Assembly: GCA_028285035.1 (NCBI GenBank)
Contig: JANQQF010000120.1
Span: forward strand, 223,072-287,071
From: Phycisphaerae bacterium
Lineage (GTDB): Bacteria; Chloroflexota; Anaerolineae; 4572-78; J111
Length of the DNA: 64,000 bases
Direction: 5' to 3'
The notes beneath the pieces are model-generated. The model was not told the DNA's origin and did no database searches. It saw only the letters and a program-made list of their open reading frames with translations. Positions 44,722 to 53,772 of this stretch are shown here, one piece after another (within the stretch, counting starts at the first letter, position 1; every line of letters begins with the position of its first letter). The translations under genes were made by a program, and so were the position numbers.

Positions 44722-44751
44722 AAATGGCGGTATTATACCGCCATTTTTATT
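44722..44751 (+). terminator. Rho-independent terminator
   Basis: AAATGGCGGTA / TACCGCCATTT stem and TTTTT run, 42 bp after the microprotein stop. Confidence 0.92.
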
Positions 44752-44833
44752 TGCCTACTACCAAAAATTTATTTGGTTTGAAGATAATAAATTTTTTGTT
44801 GTACTCTCCTTGTGATACACTATTGGCACGACA

Positions 44834-46108
44834 ATGATGCAGCCGAGACGATATTCGCTAATTCAAATACTACTTGTCGCTATTCTTTTAGGCATAGCAA
44901 TTTTTGCTTGGTTCTACCTGATTGACACAGTAACCACATCCCCCACTGTGTCGAGCGAGCAAAGCGAAACTGAAGCGACCCTGACACCCGTCTTGACAGT
45001 CACTCCCGAAGTGATCCCCTCTATCATTATTGATACACCTACCAAAGTTTCACTGCCTTCACCAACCCCTACGTCTACTATAACCCCCACCCCATCACCC
45101 ATTATTCATATCGTACAATCTGGCGAGGTATTAAGTGAAATTGCTCTTGAATATGGCACCACTGTGGAGGAGATTCTTACAACGAATGACTTAACTGACC
45201 CTTCGCGGTTACAAATTGGCCAAGAGCTAATTATGCCAGTTACGGTTATTCCAACCCCAACTTTAGAAATCACATCAACCCCCACCCCCGCTCCAACTGT
45301 TTATGTTGTTCAGTCGGGCGATACACTATTAGGCATTGCCGCAGTTTATAATACGACCGCTGACGCCTTGATGTTGGCCAATGATATTGACGACGCAAAG
45401 TTTTTACGGGCGGGTCAAGAACTAATCATTGTCTTGCCTGATGAAGAGATCGTTGTTCCCGACAGTGATGAAATTGTCGTGACATTCCACGAAATCTTTA
45501 GTGGTGACACACTTTCTGGTTTGGCGCAGCGTTATGGCTCAACCGTAAATGAAATTTTGGCTGCTAATCCTGGCCTTTCCCCAGATGCTTTGCGGGTTGG
45601 GCAGGAAATCGCCATTCCTGTAAGTCAGGCGTCTGCTACGTCTGCAACACCGATATCGGTTGCCCCATCCGAACCACGGATTGTTGATCCCGAACCTTCA
45701 TCAGAGAGTTTGTTTGCTGTGGAACAGGAGGTCTTTGAAGCGGCTAATGCTCAACGGCTGTTGGCTAATAGAGCTGCCTACACCTTTGATGAAGCGCTGG
45801 CCGACATTGCCAGAGCGCATGCTCAAGATATGGTCGCCCGTGATTATTTTGACCACTACACCCCGGAAGGGATCGGGGTGCGAGCCCGAACAGAGGCTAA
45901 AGGACTGCAACTCAATTGGGTGGGAGAGAATATTCAGCGGAATACCGAATCCATTGACCAGACAGCCCAGACCGCGATTGGTTGGTTCATGGGCAGCACC
46001 GCTCATCGTGATAATCTGTTGAATGAACGCTTTAATCGAGTGGGGGTTGGTGTGGCTGAAGGCCCCCCAGGTTGGTACACAATTGTAATGGTATTCGCTG
46101 GAGATTAA
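44834..46108 (+). CDS. LysM-CAP (SCP-like) surface protein
   Basis: A 424-aa protein with an N-terminal membrane anchor (ILLVAILLGIAIFAWFYLI) and a Thr/Pro linker. Three LysM repeats follow at about 92-137, 155-203 and 218-262 (for example VQSGEVLSEIALEYGTTVEE), then a CAP domain (about 295-424). The CAP domain has AHAQDMVARDYFDHYTPEG, VGENIQRNT and STAHRDNLL motifs including the conserved His and Glu. LysM binds peptidoglycan-like glycans. CAP domains of this YkwD type are secreted and of uncertain activity. The next gene starts within its stop codon. Confidence 0.92.
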   Translation: MMQPRRYSLIQILLVAILLGIAIFAWFYLIDTVTTSPTVSSEQSETEATLTPVLTVTPEVIPSIIIDTPTKVSLPSPTPTSTITPTPSPIIHIVQSGEVLSEIALEYGTTVEEILTTNDLTDPSRLQIGQELIMPVTVIPTPTLEITSTPTPAPTVYVVQSGDTLLGIAAVYNTTADALMLANDIDDAKFLRAGQELIIVLPDEEIVVPDSDEIVVTFHEIFSGDTLSGLAQRYGSTVNEILAANPGLSPDALRVGQEIAIPVSQASATSATPISVAPSEPRIVDPEPSSESLFAVEQEVFEAANAQRLLANRAAYTFDEALADIARAHAQDMVARDYFDHYTPEGIGVRARTEAKGLQLNWVGENIQRNTESIDQTAQTAIGWFMGSTAHRDNLLNERFNRVGVGVAEGPPGWYTIVMVFAGD

Positions 46109-46773
46109 TGAGTATGACAGAGCCACAAGAAGATCGTAATTTGGCCGAACAATTTATTGAGAGTGGCGATCCCACAGGCTGGTTTGAGCAACTCTATGCT
46201 AATGCACAGGGGGATGAAACACGAGTCCCTTGGGAAAATGGGGCACCACACCCCACATTTGTAGAGTGGCGCGATAGAACTCGTTTCCTCGCCGAGCCGG
46301 GCCAAACGGCCCTTGTTGTGGCTTGCGGCTTAGGTAGTGACGCGGAAGAATTGGCTCGACTCGGCTTCACAGTAACGGCCTTCGATATCTCACCAACCGC
46401 AATCGCTTGGTGTCAAGCCCGATTTCCCGACTCGAGCGTTGATTACCAAGTGGCTGATTTGTTCAAGGCCCCTGAAGCGTGGCAACAAGCCTTTGATTTT
46501 GTCTTAGATATTTACACCATCCAGGCCCTACCGCCAGCGATGCACCCGCAAACCGCCAAAGCCATTGCCGGTTTTGTCGCCCCTGGTGGCCGCCTGTTCA
46601 ACAGCTATATGGCACGTAAGCCAGATGTGCCACCCGTCGGCCCACCTTGGCCTTTGGCTAAAGCTGAGCTTGATTTGATGCTGACCTTTGGACTGTACGA
46701 AATCTCGTTTGAAGATTATTTCGACTTGGCCGAGGTACATCGGTTTCGTGCGGTATATGGTCGAGCCGCCTAA
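46108..46773 (+). CDS. TPMT-like SAM-dependent methyltransferase
   Basis: A 221-aa methyltransferase whose ATG (46108) shares one base with the LysM-CAP stop; another ATG is two codons on. GDPTGWFEQLYANAQ and PWENGAPHP, then ALVVACGLGSDAEELARLGFTVTAFDISPTAI (motif I and II) and FDFVLDIYTIQALPP, fit the thiopurine/thiol methyltransferase family. Members methylate small thiols, selenium or tellurium compounds. A link to the selenium biology in this window is tempting but unsupported. It converges with the GNAT gene with 4 bp overlap. Confidence 0.87.
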   Translation: MSMTEPQEDRNLAEQFIESGDPTGWFEQLYANAQGDETRVPWENGAPHPTFVEWRDRTRFLAEPGQTALVVACGLGSDAEELARLGFTVTAFDISPTAIAWCQARFPDSSVDYQVADLFKAPEAWQQAFDFVLDIYTIQALPPAMHPQTAKAIAGFVAPGGRLFNSYMARKPDVPPVGPPWPLAKAELDLMLTFGLYEISFEDYFDLAEVHRFRAVYGRAA

Positions 46774-47285
46774 GCGAGATCACATTCCATAAAAACCACA
46801 ATGGGTTTGATCGCTTCAGGGAAATCTGCAGGCGTGGGAACAAACTTAAAGCCAAAGCCTTGATAAATACCATGCGCCTGTGTCATCATCTTGTGGCTGT
46901 CCAAGATGAGGCGTGTATACCCCGTTTGTTTGGCTTCCTCAATAACTTGCCCCACTAACTGCTGCCCAATGCGCAACCCTCGAAAATCAGGTCGTACATA
47001 CAGTCGTTTCACCTCTGCGGTGTGGTTGTTGTGCCCCTTCAAAGCAACTGTACCCGCCGGTTGATTATTTTGTTTGGCTAATAGCAGCCGCCCTGTTGGC
47101 GGGACATAGATACCTGGTAGTGTTGCTAACTCTTGCTCTAAATTATCAAAGGTTGGAGCGTTCTCACTGCCCTCTGTTAGAGTGAATGCCCAACTCGTGA
47201 ATTCACGCCAGAGTGCTTGTACTGCTTGAATGTCCTCTTTTGATTCTGCTTGGGCAATCATCAGTATCGTAACCTCATTTCTCAT
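46770..47285 (-). CDS. GNAT-family N-acetyltransferase
   Basis: A 171-aa GNAT protein. GTVALKGHNNHTAEVKRLYV is the central strand, FRGLRIGQQLVGQVIEEA is the acetyl-CoA loop, and YQGFGFKFVP is the C-terminal strand. The ATG overlaps the previous stop (ATGA), so translation is coupled to the NTF2-like gene. Its substrate is unknown. Confidence 0.88.
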   Translation of the reverse strand: MRNEVTILMIAQAESKEDIQAVQALWREFTSWAFTLTEGSENAPTFDNLEQELATLPGIYVPPTGRLLLAKQNNQPAGTVALKGHNNHTAEVKRLYVRPDFRGLRIGQQLVGQVIEEAKQTGYTRLILDSHKMMTQAHGIYQGFGFKFVPTPADFPEAIKPIVVFMECDLA

Positions 47286-47635
47286 CTGTCAGTGGTTTCA
47301 ACAAATGGCCGCGTATCAAAAATTAGCCGAATTTTGCTGATTTTATTGTTAGTGATCTTAAAGGATTGGGCCATCGGTACAGAAATGTCAGCCTTTGAGA
47401 ATTGGTAAATCAAACAGACTTGATCTTGATTTTCAAAGGCCTGCAGCAACTCAAAACGCATCCCTTCTGGCGGGGCGTCTCGAAGCGACGTGAGATATGC
47501 TGATGCACTATCAAATGTAAATAACGGCCCCTCAAACACCAAGCTAGGCGCTAAAATTTTCTCCAGTGCCTCAAGGTTGCCTGTATTATAGAAACAATCC
47601 ATATAGATAAGGGCGAGTTCCAACGGTTTCATCAT
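47282..47635 (-). CDS. SnoaL/NTF2-like protein
   Basis: Start placed at the ATG at 47635, where the domain begins; the frame is open to 47713 but that part is not domain-like, and RBS support is weak. The product is about 117 aa with a cone-shaped NTF2-like pattern: YMDCFYNTGNLEALEKILAP, FEGPLFTFDSASAYL, and IRLIFDTRPF at the end. Such folds serve as small isomerases, hydrolases or binding proteins. It is coupled to the downstream GNAT gene. Confidence 0.7.
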   Translation of the reverse strand: MMKPLELALIYMDCFYNTGNLEALEKILAPSLVFEGPLFTFDSASAYLTSLRDAPPEGMRFELLQAFENQDQVCLIYQFSKADISVPMAQSFKITNNKISKIRLIFDTRPFVETTDR

Positions 47636-47868
47636 AATCTTACAGACCAATATGTTTGTCAGCATAACACATTCAATTTTAGCAAGCAAAGAACTTTGTA
47701 GAACGATCGTCATTTCTGATCAACTCAAAATACGAGCCTTTACCCTTTCAAACCCCAACCAAATTCATAAACAACTCCTCAACACAATCTAAACATCTTC
47801 TGAACATGGATTCGATACACTGGCTGCAACAGTAGTTATGGCGAAATGATTTTCAGGAGATTTATCAA

Positions 47869-48285
47869 ATGACACGACATATCCAACTGAAATGGGTCAA
47901 TTCAAGACGTGAAGATGACCAAGGGAACGCGTATATGACTCTTCCGGTAAGCATTGGGCGAGCTTTGAGCAACGACATTATTTTGGCTGATAATCAAGCG
48001 GGTGTCTCTCGGTGGCACGCCTGTCTGAGCTATGAAGATGATCAAATTATTTTGATGGATCAGAACAGTACAAACGGAATTTTTGTGGATGAGGAAAAGG
48101 TAACGCGGCACTTCATTACCAGTGGCACCACATTTCGGGTGGGGACGTTTGAGCTAACGGTGACCACCCAAAATCGCTGTAGTAACGGTTTCTGTCGAAA
48201 ACTAGTTGATAGTGAACTGCAGATGTGTCCGTGGTGTGGCCGATTTTTGGCCGATGCATTTACCCAAGATGTGTTATTTCAATAA
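47869..48285 (+). CDS. FHA-domain protein with C-terminal zinc-ribbon
   Basis: A 138-aa protein. The FHA domain (about 5-102) has SIGRALSNDIILADN, VSRWHACLSYE and DQNSTNGIFVDEEKV, which carry the phosphothreonine-binding residues (Arg, Ser, Asn). A short treble-clef or ribbon follows with Cys pairs CSNGFC and CPWC (about 104-128). FHA domains read pThr marks, and a Hanks-type kinase is encoded 2.5 kb downstream in the same direction. The next gene starts 24 bp later. Confidence 0.92.
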   Translation: MTRHIQLKWVNSRREDDQGNAYMTLPVSIGRALSNDIILADNQAGVSRWHACLSYEDDQIILMDQNSTNGIFVDEEKVTRHFITSGTTFRVGTFELTVTTQNRCSNGFCRKLVDSELQMCPWCGRFLADAFTQDVLFQ

Positions 48286-48309
48286 GCAACCTTAGATATT
48301 AGAGGTAAT

Positions 48310-50304
48310 ATGGCTGTGTTAGATAAACCAAATTTAATTCAGATAAAGTGGCTGGATCCAGAGCAATCGAAAAATGTTGAAGTCATTCAACCACTTCCCC
48401 TTACAATTGGGCGTGATCAGATGAAGAACGCTCTTAGACTTAACAGTCAATTTGTGTCAGATCAACATGCGCGATTAGAGTGGCAGAACGATCAGCTTGT
48501 CCTTGTTGATTTGGGGAGTAAAAATGGCACATTCGTTGAGGGAAAACGCATTCAACAAGCCACCCCTCTATCCCCAACCACGCCTTTTCGAATTGGCCCC
48601 TTTATCTTTACCTTTAATTTGATTTCTGAGGTTGCTCCCGTAAGAGTGCCTGTGGCTTTCCCAACTCATCGTGAAGAATCAATTCTGCTGAGACCCAATG
48701 AAGATACGGGATTAACATTTAGCCCTTTCACGGATGCGCTGACAACTCCAACCCCGATTGCTGGTCTACCTCAGGATACCCTGCCTGCCTTGTTCAAGCA
48801 GCAAGTTGTGCCAATACAGGCCCTCACTAAAGTCGTGCCAGTGGAGACAACAACCTATCTAACCATCGGCGGCGGGCTAGGAAGTTTTACCTGGGTTGAT
48901 CATTTGCTTATCAGCGGGGCCGATCCCAAGACGATGATGGCGATTGGCTTTGAGCCAAAACCCTACGGACGCTATCAGCGACTGTGTCGCAACTCCCAAA
49001 TTCCAGGCCACGAGCGGTTGCGCTCTAACTCCGACTCCTGTCCCGATAATGTGTGGGGTTGGCCAGGGTATGCCGTGCGTGAGATGTGGCACGATGTGTG
49101 GCGTGGTCGATTGGGGCCTGCGCTTGGGATAGCCTGGCAGATTTTGAATGAACCCTTTGTGCAAACCTATACCCCGATTGCCGCGAATGTGTTTGCGTCG
49201 ATGGACCGTGAGGCGAAACGGATTGGTTGGGGCAATATTTGGCGGCAAGGTCGCGTCCGAGCTATTCGCAAAACAGATGATGGTCGTTACGTGGTCTTGT
49301 ATTCTAAACTCGATGACGACCAAAAGAACCGACACCAATTGGTCGTTTGTCAATATCTTCATCTGGCCGTGGGCTATCCTGGCGTGCGATTTCTGCCCGA
49401 TTTGCAGGCCTATCGCCAAAAGACGGGGGATCTCCGACGGGTGGTGAATGCCTATGAAATGCACGATTACGTTTATGATGCTCTCAAACGAAAAGGTGGT
49501 GTGGTTCTCATTCGAGGCCGTGGTATTGTGGCCTCCCGAGTTATCCAACGGATTTATGAAATTCGGCAGGAAACTGATGTATCGATTGGCATTTTGCACC
49601 TGATGCGGACACCGTTGGCCGAGGGCAATCGATACAATGAAAGTCAGCGTCACGTTGACCACCACTGGGAATTTCAACCCTTCAACTGGCCCAAAGCAGC
49701 GTGGGGCGGCACCTTGCGACATAAACTTAATGGGGCTGATGATGAAGAGCGAGATAGCTTGCTGGATGCCTGGGGCGGCACCACCACCGCGGACCGCGAA
49801 GATTGGCGTCACATGATTGAGCAGGGCATTCGCGAAGGATGGTACGAAATTCAATTCGGGAATGTCAAGCAAGTCGAGCCTGATGGTACGGGGCGTATTG
49901 AAATGACTCTACAAAGCACATCGATAGTCGAGCGCGAGGTGCGTTTGCAGGCTGATTACATTATTGATGCGACCGGATTGGATGCAGATATCGATAATAG
50001 CCCCTTGTTGAAGGATTTGGTGACACATTACAACCTGCCTCGCAACCCTAAACGATGTTTGAAGGTCACCAACAATTTTGAGATTGAAACCCTACGCAAT
50101 AATACGGGGCGGGTATACGCCTCAGGTGTAAGTACCCTCGGTGGCCCATATGCCCCCGTTGACAGTTTCCTTGGCTTACAATATGCAGCCTTGTGTACCG
50201 TTGATGATTTAACAACGGCACAGGGTGCCCCCCAATTATATCGCCTGAATGGTATTCGCTCGCTTATGCAGTGGATGCGTTGGGCCATAGGAGTGAAACC
50301 ATGA
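48310..50304 (+). CDS. FHA domain fused to FAD/NAD(P)-binding flavoprotein
   Basis: A 664-aa fusion. An FHA domain (about 8-105) has TIGRDQMKNALRL, VSDQHARLEW and GSKNGTFVEGKRI. A linker to about 180 is followed by a nucleotide-binding oxidoreductase. That part has LTIGGGLGSFTWVDHLL (dinucleotide loop near 185), a middle part YLHLAVGYPGVRFLPDL, VVLIRGRGIVASRVI (second nucleotide loop near 400), YIIDATGLDAD near 555, and RVYASGVSTLGGPYAPVDSF near the end. This is the organisation of flavin monooxygenase or thioredoxin-reductase-like enzymes. pThr-dependent control of a flavoenzyme is implied. The combination is unusual and the substrate unknown. Confidence 0.85.
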   Translation: MAVLDKPNLIQIKWLDPEQSKNVEVIQPLPLTIGRDQMKNALRLNSQFVSDQHARLEWQNDQLVLVDLGSKNGTFVEGKRIQQATPLSPTTPFRIGPFIFTFNLISEVAPVRVPVAFPTHREESILLRPNEDTGLTFSPFTDALTTPTPIAGLPQDTLPALFKQQVVPIQALTKVVPVETTTYLTIGGGLGSFTWVDHLLISGADPKTMMAIGFEPKPYGRYQRLCRNSQIPGHERLRSNSDSCPDNVWGWPGYAVREMWHDVWRGRLGPALGIAWQILNEPFVQTYTPIAANVFASMDREAKRIGWGNIWRQGRVRAIRKTDDGRYVVLYSKLDDDQKNRHQLVVCQYLHLAVGYPGVRFLPDLQAYRQKTGDLRRVVNAYEMHDYVYDALKRKGGVVLIRGRGIVASRVIQRIYEIRQETDVSIGILHLMRTPLAEGNRYNESQRHVDHHWEFQPFNWPKAAWGGTLRHKLNGADDEERDSLLDAWGGTTTADREDWRHMIEQGIREGWYEIQFGNVKQVEPDGTGRIEMTLQSTSIVEREVRLQADYIIDATGLDADIDNSPLLKDLVTHYNLPRNPKRCLKVTNNFEIETLRNNTGRVYASGVSTLGGPYAPVDSFLGLQYAALCTVDDLTTAQGAPQLYRLNGIRSLMQWMRWAIGVKP

Positions 50305-50708
50305 CACCCACTTTATTCGGTCGTTGGCAAAGCCGCTTTTTTCTACTCGGCACCCTTGGCGTCTTTTTGACCCTGCCTTTTGTAGCCTTATCTCGATCCG
50401 TCGGCCCTTTGCTGATTTTGGCTTTAGTTTTTGTGCTTGGCTTATGCTGGGATGTGTTCTACATCCTCTTACAAAGAGAGCGCTGGGATCAAGACTGGCC
50501 TGCGATTTTGCAGGTGGTGGCTGGTATTTTCGAAGGCTTAATTGTTTTTATTTTATTATACGGTCTCGGTCAGTTTAATGGCTTGCCAGCCCCTAGCCTA
50601 TTCTGGCTTCATTACGGACTCGTCTGGCTAGCAACCTTTGTGGCCTCCCAAAGTTTTATGCGGCTCTATTTCCCCCGCTGGCGGTATCGCGGCGGGCAGT
50701 GGTTGTAG
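50301..50708 (+). CDS. Small membrane protein in the FHA-kinase cluster
   Basis: Start chosen at ATG 50301, which overlaps the flavoprotein stop (ATGA); a longer frame begins at 50271. The 135-aa product has four predicted helices (about 12-30, 35-55, 65-90, 95-118). No recognisable family. The coupling suggests it works with the FHA-flavoprotein, for example as a membrane partner. Confidence 0.8.
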   Translation: MTPTLFGRWQSRFFLLGTLGVFLTLPFVALSRSVGPLLILALVFVLGLCWDVFYILLQRERWDQDWPAILQVVAGIFEGLIVFILLYGLGQFNGLPAPSLFWLHYGLVWLATFVASQSFMRLYFPRWRYRGGQWL

Positions 50709-50768
50709 ATAAGATAATTGTGAATTGTAAATGACAAATTGTGACTGGTGAATAAAAGGACAGGTATT

Positions 50769-52541
50769 ATGAAACAGATAAAACAGTATAGCTTACAAGA
50801 AGAAATTGGGCGGGGTGGGATGTCAACAGTGTATCGCGCTTATGATCCCGACCACGATAAGGATGTGGCCATCAAGTTGATGCACGAAAGTTTGATTGGC
50901 AACGAACAGGCCCAAACTCGCTTTATTAAAGAGGTGCAAACGGTTATTTCCCTTGATCATCCTGCCATTGTACCGGTTTTGGAGTATGGCACCGTGGATG
51001 ATCGAATTTACATCGTGATGGAATGTATGACAGGCGGGGCGCTACGACAGCGGCTCAATGATGGCCCGTTGTCACTTGAAACAAGCCTGATGATTTTGCG
51101 GCAAGTGGCCTTGGCTTTGGCCTCAGCACACAAGCAGCACGTGATCCATCGTGATGTTAAACCGCACAACATCCTGCTGGATGAGGCCGGCAAGGCCTAC
51201 CTGTCTGATTTTGGGATTGCTCGGTCTATGGAAGGGGAAGGGGCTGGTAAAACGGTGACGATGATTGGTACTCCGGAGTATGTTGCCCCAGAACAGGTTA
51301 TTAACGGGCAACTCAGTTCAAAAACTGATATTTATCAGTTGGGGGTGACGTTATTTCACATGATGACCGGGCAACTGCCGTTTAGCGGTTCAGCCTATCA
51401 TCTGATGTCTCATCACGTGAATGATCCGCTGCCTTCGGCTGAAGCTCTTAATCCACTTTTGCCCGTTGGTGCCGATGCTATCTTGCGCCGGGCTACGGCC
51501 AAAAATCCCGATGATCGATTTGTCTCGGCGGAAGCATTTATGAATGCATTTGAAAGTTTGCTTGAGAATGGTACAGCGACAAATTTGTTGGTTTGGCCGA
51601 TCATTTCACAGCCACACGTCGCTTCCTCTGCATCGGGTCGAGCAGCCGCACTTGAGGCAAAGCCTCGTACACCTTTTTTGCGACGGGCAATGGCTTGGAC
51701 TGCGGGCGGTGCGGTTCTTGGGAGTATGGCCCTCTTCTCAATGGGTATCCTTCCCAATGTCTTTGATGCAGAACCAACTCGTCAGACAGTGCAAGCTACA
51801 GAGATTAGCCCGTCTAATGAGGGTTTAGAGGATGTCTCAGTAGTTGAGGTGGCTGATGAAGCGCCTATCTTAACGACCGAGGATACCGCCACTCAGTTAG
51901 CGGTAGTCACCGATGAGGCCGAAATCGAAGCTGAGGTTGTGACCTCGGAGGTCATTGTAGAAGAAGAGGCAGTTGTTGAGACAATCGTTGAAGATACACC
52001 TACAATTGATGATACCGTCGATCAATTAAGTGATACTGTTGAAATTGAAGCAACGGTGGTTGAGGCTGAAGTGGTAGTGTCAGAAGAGGCTTCTACCGTT
52101 GAAATGGTTGTGAGCGAAGCCCTTGAAAATAGCACGACAGCTTCACTGGCAACGATAGACGATAATACAGAAGATAATGGTGATGACAGCAGTGAGGTAG
52201 TTGTTGAGGTTGTTAACGAGACAGATGAGACGACTGGGGATGACACAACCGATAGCAGTGATGATAACACTGGTGATGACACCACTGACACCAGCGAAGA
52301 AGAGGTGGCTGAAGAGACCGACAATGATGACAATCAGAACAATGGCAACGGTCGCGCCAACAACAATGGCAATCAAAATGGCCCTGGTAATGGTGGCGGT
52401 AATGGTCCCGATGGTGGCCCCCGCGCTAACGGTGGTGGCAATGGTGATGGTGGAAATGGCGGCGGTCGCGGCAATGGCGGGAATGGTGATAACGGTGACA
52501 ATGGGGGTGGCGGTCGCGGCGGTCGTGGCGGCCGTGGGTAA
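50769..52541 (+). CDS. Hanks-type Ser/Thr protein kinase with acidic and Gly/Asn/Arg-rich tail
   Basis: Start chosen at ATG 50769 (AGGACAGG upstream); an earlier ATG at 50748 is possible. The product is 590 aa. The kinase domain (about 5-265) has GRGGMSTVY, VAIKLM (Lys), HRDVKPHNILL (catalytic loop), DFGIARS, TPEYVAPEQ and TDIYQLG. A membrane helix lies near 315-335. Outside is a long acidic Glu/Val/Thr region (about 345-515) and a final 75-residue Asn/Gly/Arg tail ending in GGRGGRGGRG. There are no PASTA or NHL sensor domains. The two upstream FHA proteins are likely readers of its phosphorylation. The tail is probably disordered. Confidence 0.93.
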   Translation: MKQIKQYSLQEEIGRGGMSTVYRAYDPDHDKDVAIKLMHESLIGNEQAQTRFIKEVQTVISLDHPAIVPVLEYGTVDDRIYIVMECMTGGALRQRLNDGPLSLETSLMILRQVALALASAHKQHVIHRDVKPHNILLDEAGKAYLSDFGIARSMEGEGAGKTVTMIGTPEYVAPEQVINGQLSSKTDIYQLGVTLFHMMTGQLPFSGSAYHLMSHHVNDPLPSAEALNPLLPVGADAILRRATAKNPDDRFVSAEAFMNAFESLLENGTATNLLVWPIISQPHVASSASGRAAALEAKPRTPFLRRAMAWTAGGAVLGSMALFSMGILPNVFDAEPTRQTVQATEISPSNEGLEDVSVVEVADEAPILTTEDTATQLAVVTDEAEIEAEVVTSEVIVEEEAVVETIVEDTPTIDDTVDQLSDTVEIEATVVEAEVVVSEEASTVEMVVSEALENSTTASLATIDDNTEDNGDDSSEVVVEVVNETDETTGDDTTDSSDDNTGDDTTDTSEEEVAEETDNDDNQNNGNGRANNNGNQNGPGNGGGNGPDGGPRANGGGNGDGGNGGGRGNGGNGDNGDNGGGGRGGRGGRG

Positions 52542-52571
52542 AACTTCCCCAGTTGATCGATATTATAGACA

Positions 52572-52651
52572 AAATTTCCAATTTCGCATTGGGTTATCAA
52601 GCGAGATTGGAAATTTTTATCTGGATCCAATGCTCTGCGTTGGATCCAGAT
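52572..52651 (+). terminator. Two tandem terminator-like hairpins
   Basis: The first stem is AAATTTCCAATTTCGC (52572-52587) with 52601-52616, followed by a T run. After 2 bp comes a perfect 12-bp stem ATCTGGATCCAA (52619-52630) with 52640-52651. They separate the convergent kinase and LLM genes. Confidence 0.8.
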
Positions 52652-52677
52652 CATAGATATGAGTAAAGCTTGCTTCT

Positions 52678-53568
52678 TTAGAAATCAGCCACAGCCGGAA
52701 TAATTTCCTGCCCCAACTTTTCCACGTGCTCAACCGAGTAATTATTGGGCATATTGAAGAAGATGTGTTGTATCCCGGCTTTGGCCAGGCTGCGACATCT
52801 ATCAACCAACTCATCGGATGATTGTCCGCCTTCGCCCAAATTAACAGTATCTAAGGCGGTGCGCTCAATCTCTTCATACGGGCGGCCAACAGTATCGCAG
52901 TGCTCCTTGAGAATATCAAGCTTGCGGCTAAGCTCTTCACTGCCCAGAAAGGCAAAGAGGTTACACGCATCGGCATACTGGGCCACCATTCGTAGGGTTT
53001 TCTTTTCTCCCGCGCCACCGATCAAAATCGGTGGATGGGGGTTACTGAGGGGCATTGGGTTGTTCATTGGCTCGGCTAGCTGATAGTGCTGACCGTTGTA
53101 AGGTTTGACATCCCCAGACCACATTTGTTTGGCAATTTGGAGGGTTTCCTCTAAACGCTCAAAACGCTCTTTTAGTGGCGGGAAAGGAAAACCTAGCCCC
53201 AATGCCTCACGCTCATACCACCCTGCGCCGATACCCAGATTAGCGCGACCGCCCGACAGCACATCCAAATTAGAGACAATTTTGATCAAATGACCGGGAT
53301 GACGATAATTCGCGCCGGTGACCAACGTGCCGAGCCGCACATTTTTTGTGACGGCGGCAAGATAACTCAGCACCGTATACCCATCCATCATCGGCTCTTC
53401 TGGCTTTAGCCCCATTTGAGGCATATCCATCTGGAAAAAATGATCCATCACCCAAATGCTGGCAAACCCCAAGTCATCCGCTGTTCCCGCAATGTCGGCT
53501 AATCTTGAGCCTGTGTTCTCTGGGGTGCCTTCCCAATTAAAACTGACAATTTGTAAGCTAACTTTCAT
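52678..53568 (-). CDS. LLM-class (F420-type) oxidoreductase
   Basis: A 296-aa TIM-barrel protein of the luciferase-like family: VSLQIVSFNWEG, then FASIWVMDHFFQM, LGTLVTGANYRHPGHLIKIVSNLDVLSGGRANLGIGAGW and PILIGGAGEKKTL. These match the F420-dependent branch (coenzyme F420 binding inferred from family). The substrate is unknown. It is a single gene between hairpins and a 200-bp spacer. Confidence 0.9.
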   Translation of the reverse strand: MKVSLQIVSFNWEGTPENTGSRLADIAGTADDLGFASIWVMDHFFQMDMPQMGLKPEEPMMDGYTVLSYLAAVTKNVRLGTLVTGANYRHPGHLIKIVSNLDVLSGGRANLGIGAGWYEREALGLGFPFPPLKERFERLEETLQIAKQMWSGDVKPYNGQHYQLAEPMNNPMPLSNPHPPILIGGAGEKKTLRMVAQYADACNLFAFLGSEELSRKLDILKEHCDTVGRPYEEIERTALDTVNLGEGGQSSDELVDRCRSLAKAGIQHIFFNMPNNYSVEHVEKLGQEIIPAVADF

Positions 53569-53772
53569 AGGTCCCTTTCCTTAAAGATAATATTAGGCAG
53601 ATAACTTTCTGCGTTACGATTTGATTATTTTTTGTTAAAGCTTGTTGCTGCCTAGCTCTTGAGAAAACGATGCTTGGTGAGGTTTTGTGGAGGTGGAGGG
53701 GGTCTCGTAGATAATTGTAAAAAATTCTGAAAGAATCTTGCCCCCTAAAGTGAGACTGAAGACAGGTCTAGA

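Noticed and set aside
46108..46773. Functional link between the TPMT-like methyltransferase and selenium metabolism
   Set aside because: Some family members methylate selenium compounds, but nothing in this gene or its neighbours supports it here.
48877..49872. A 331-codon antisense frame under the FHA-flavoprotein gene
   Set aside because: The sense strand has clear FHA and nucleotide-binding motifs; the antisense product resembles nothing.
52143..52656. Antisense and shifted frames over the kinase tail
   Set aside because: They arise from the Asn/Gly/Arg repeat composition; the kinase frame is continuous from its start to 52541.
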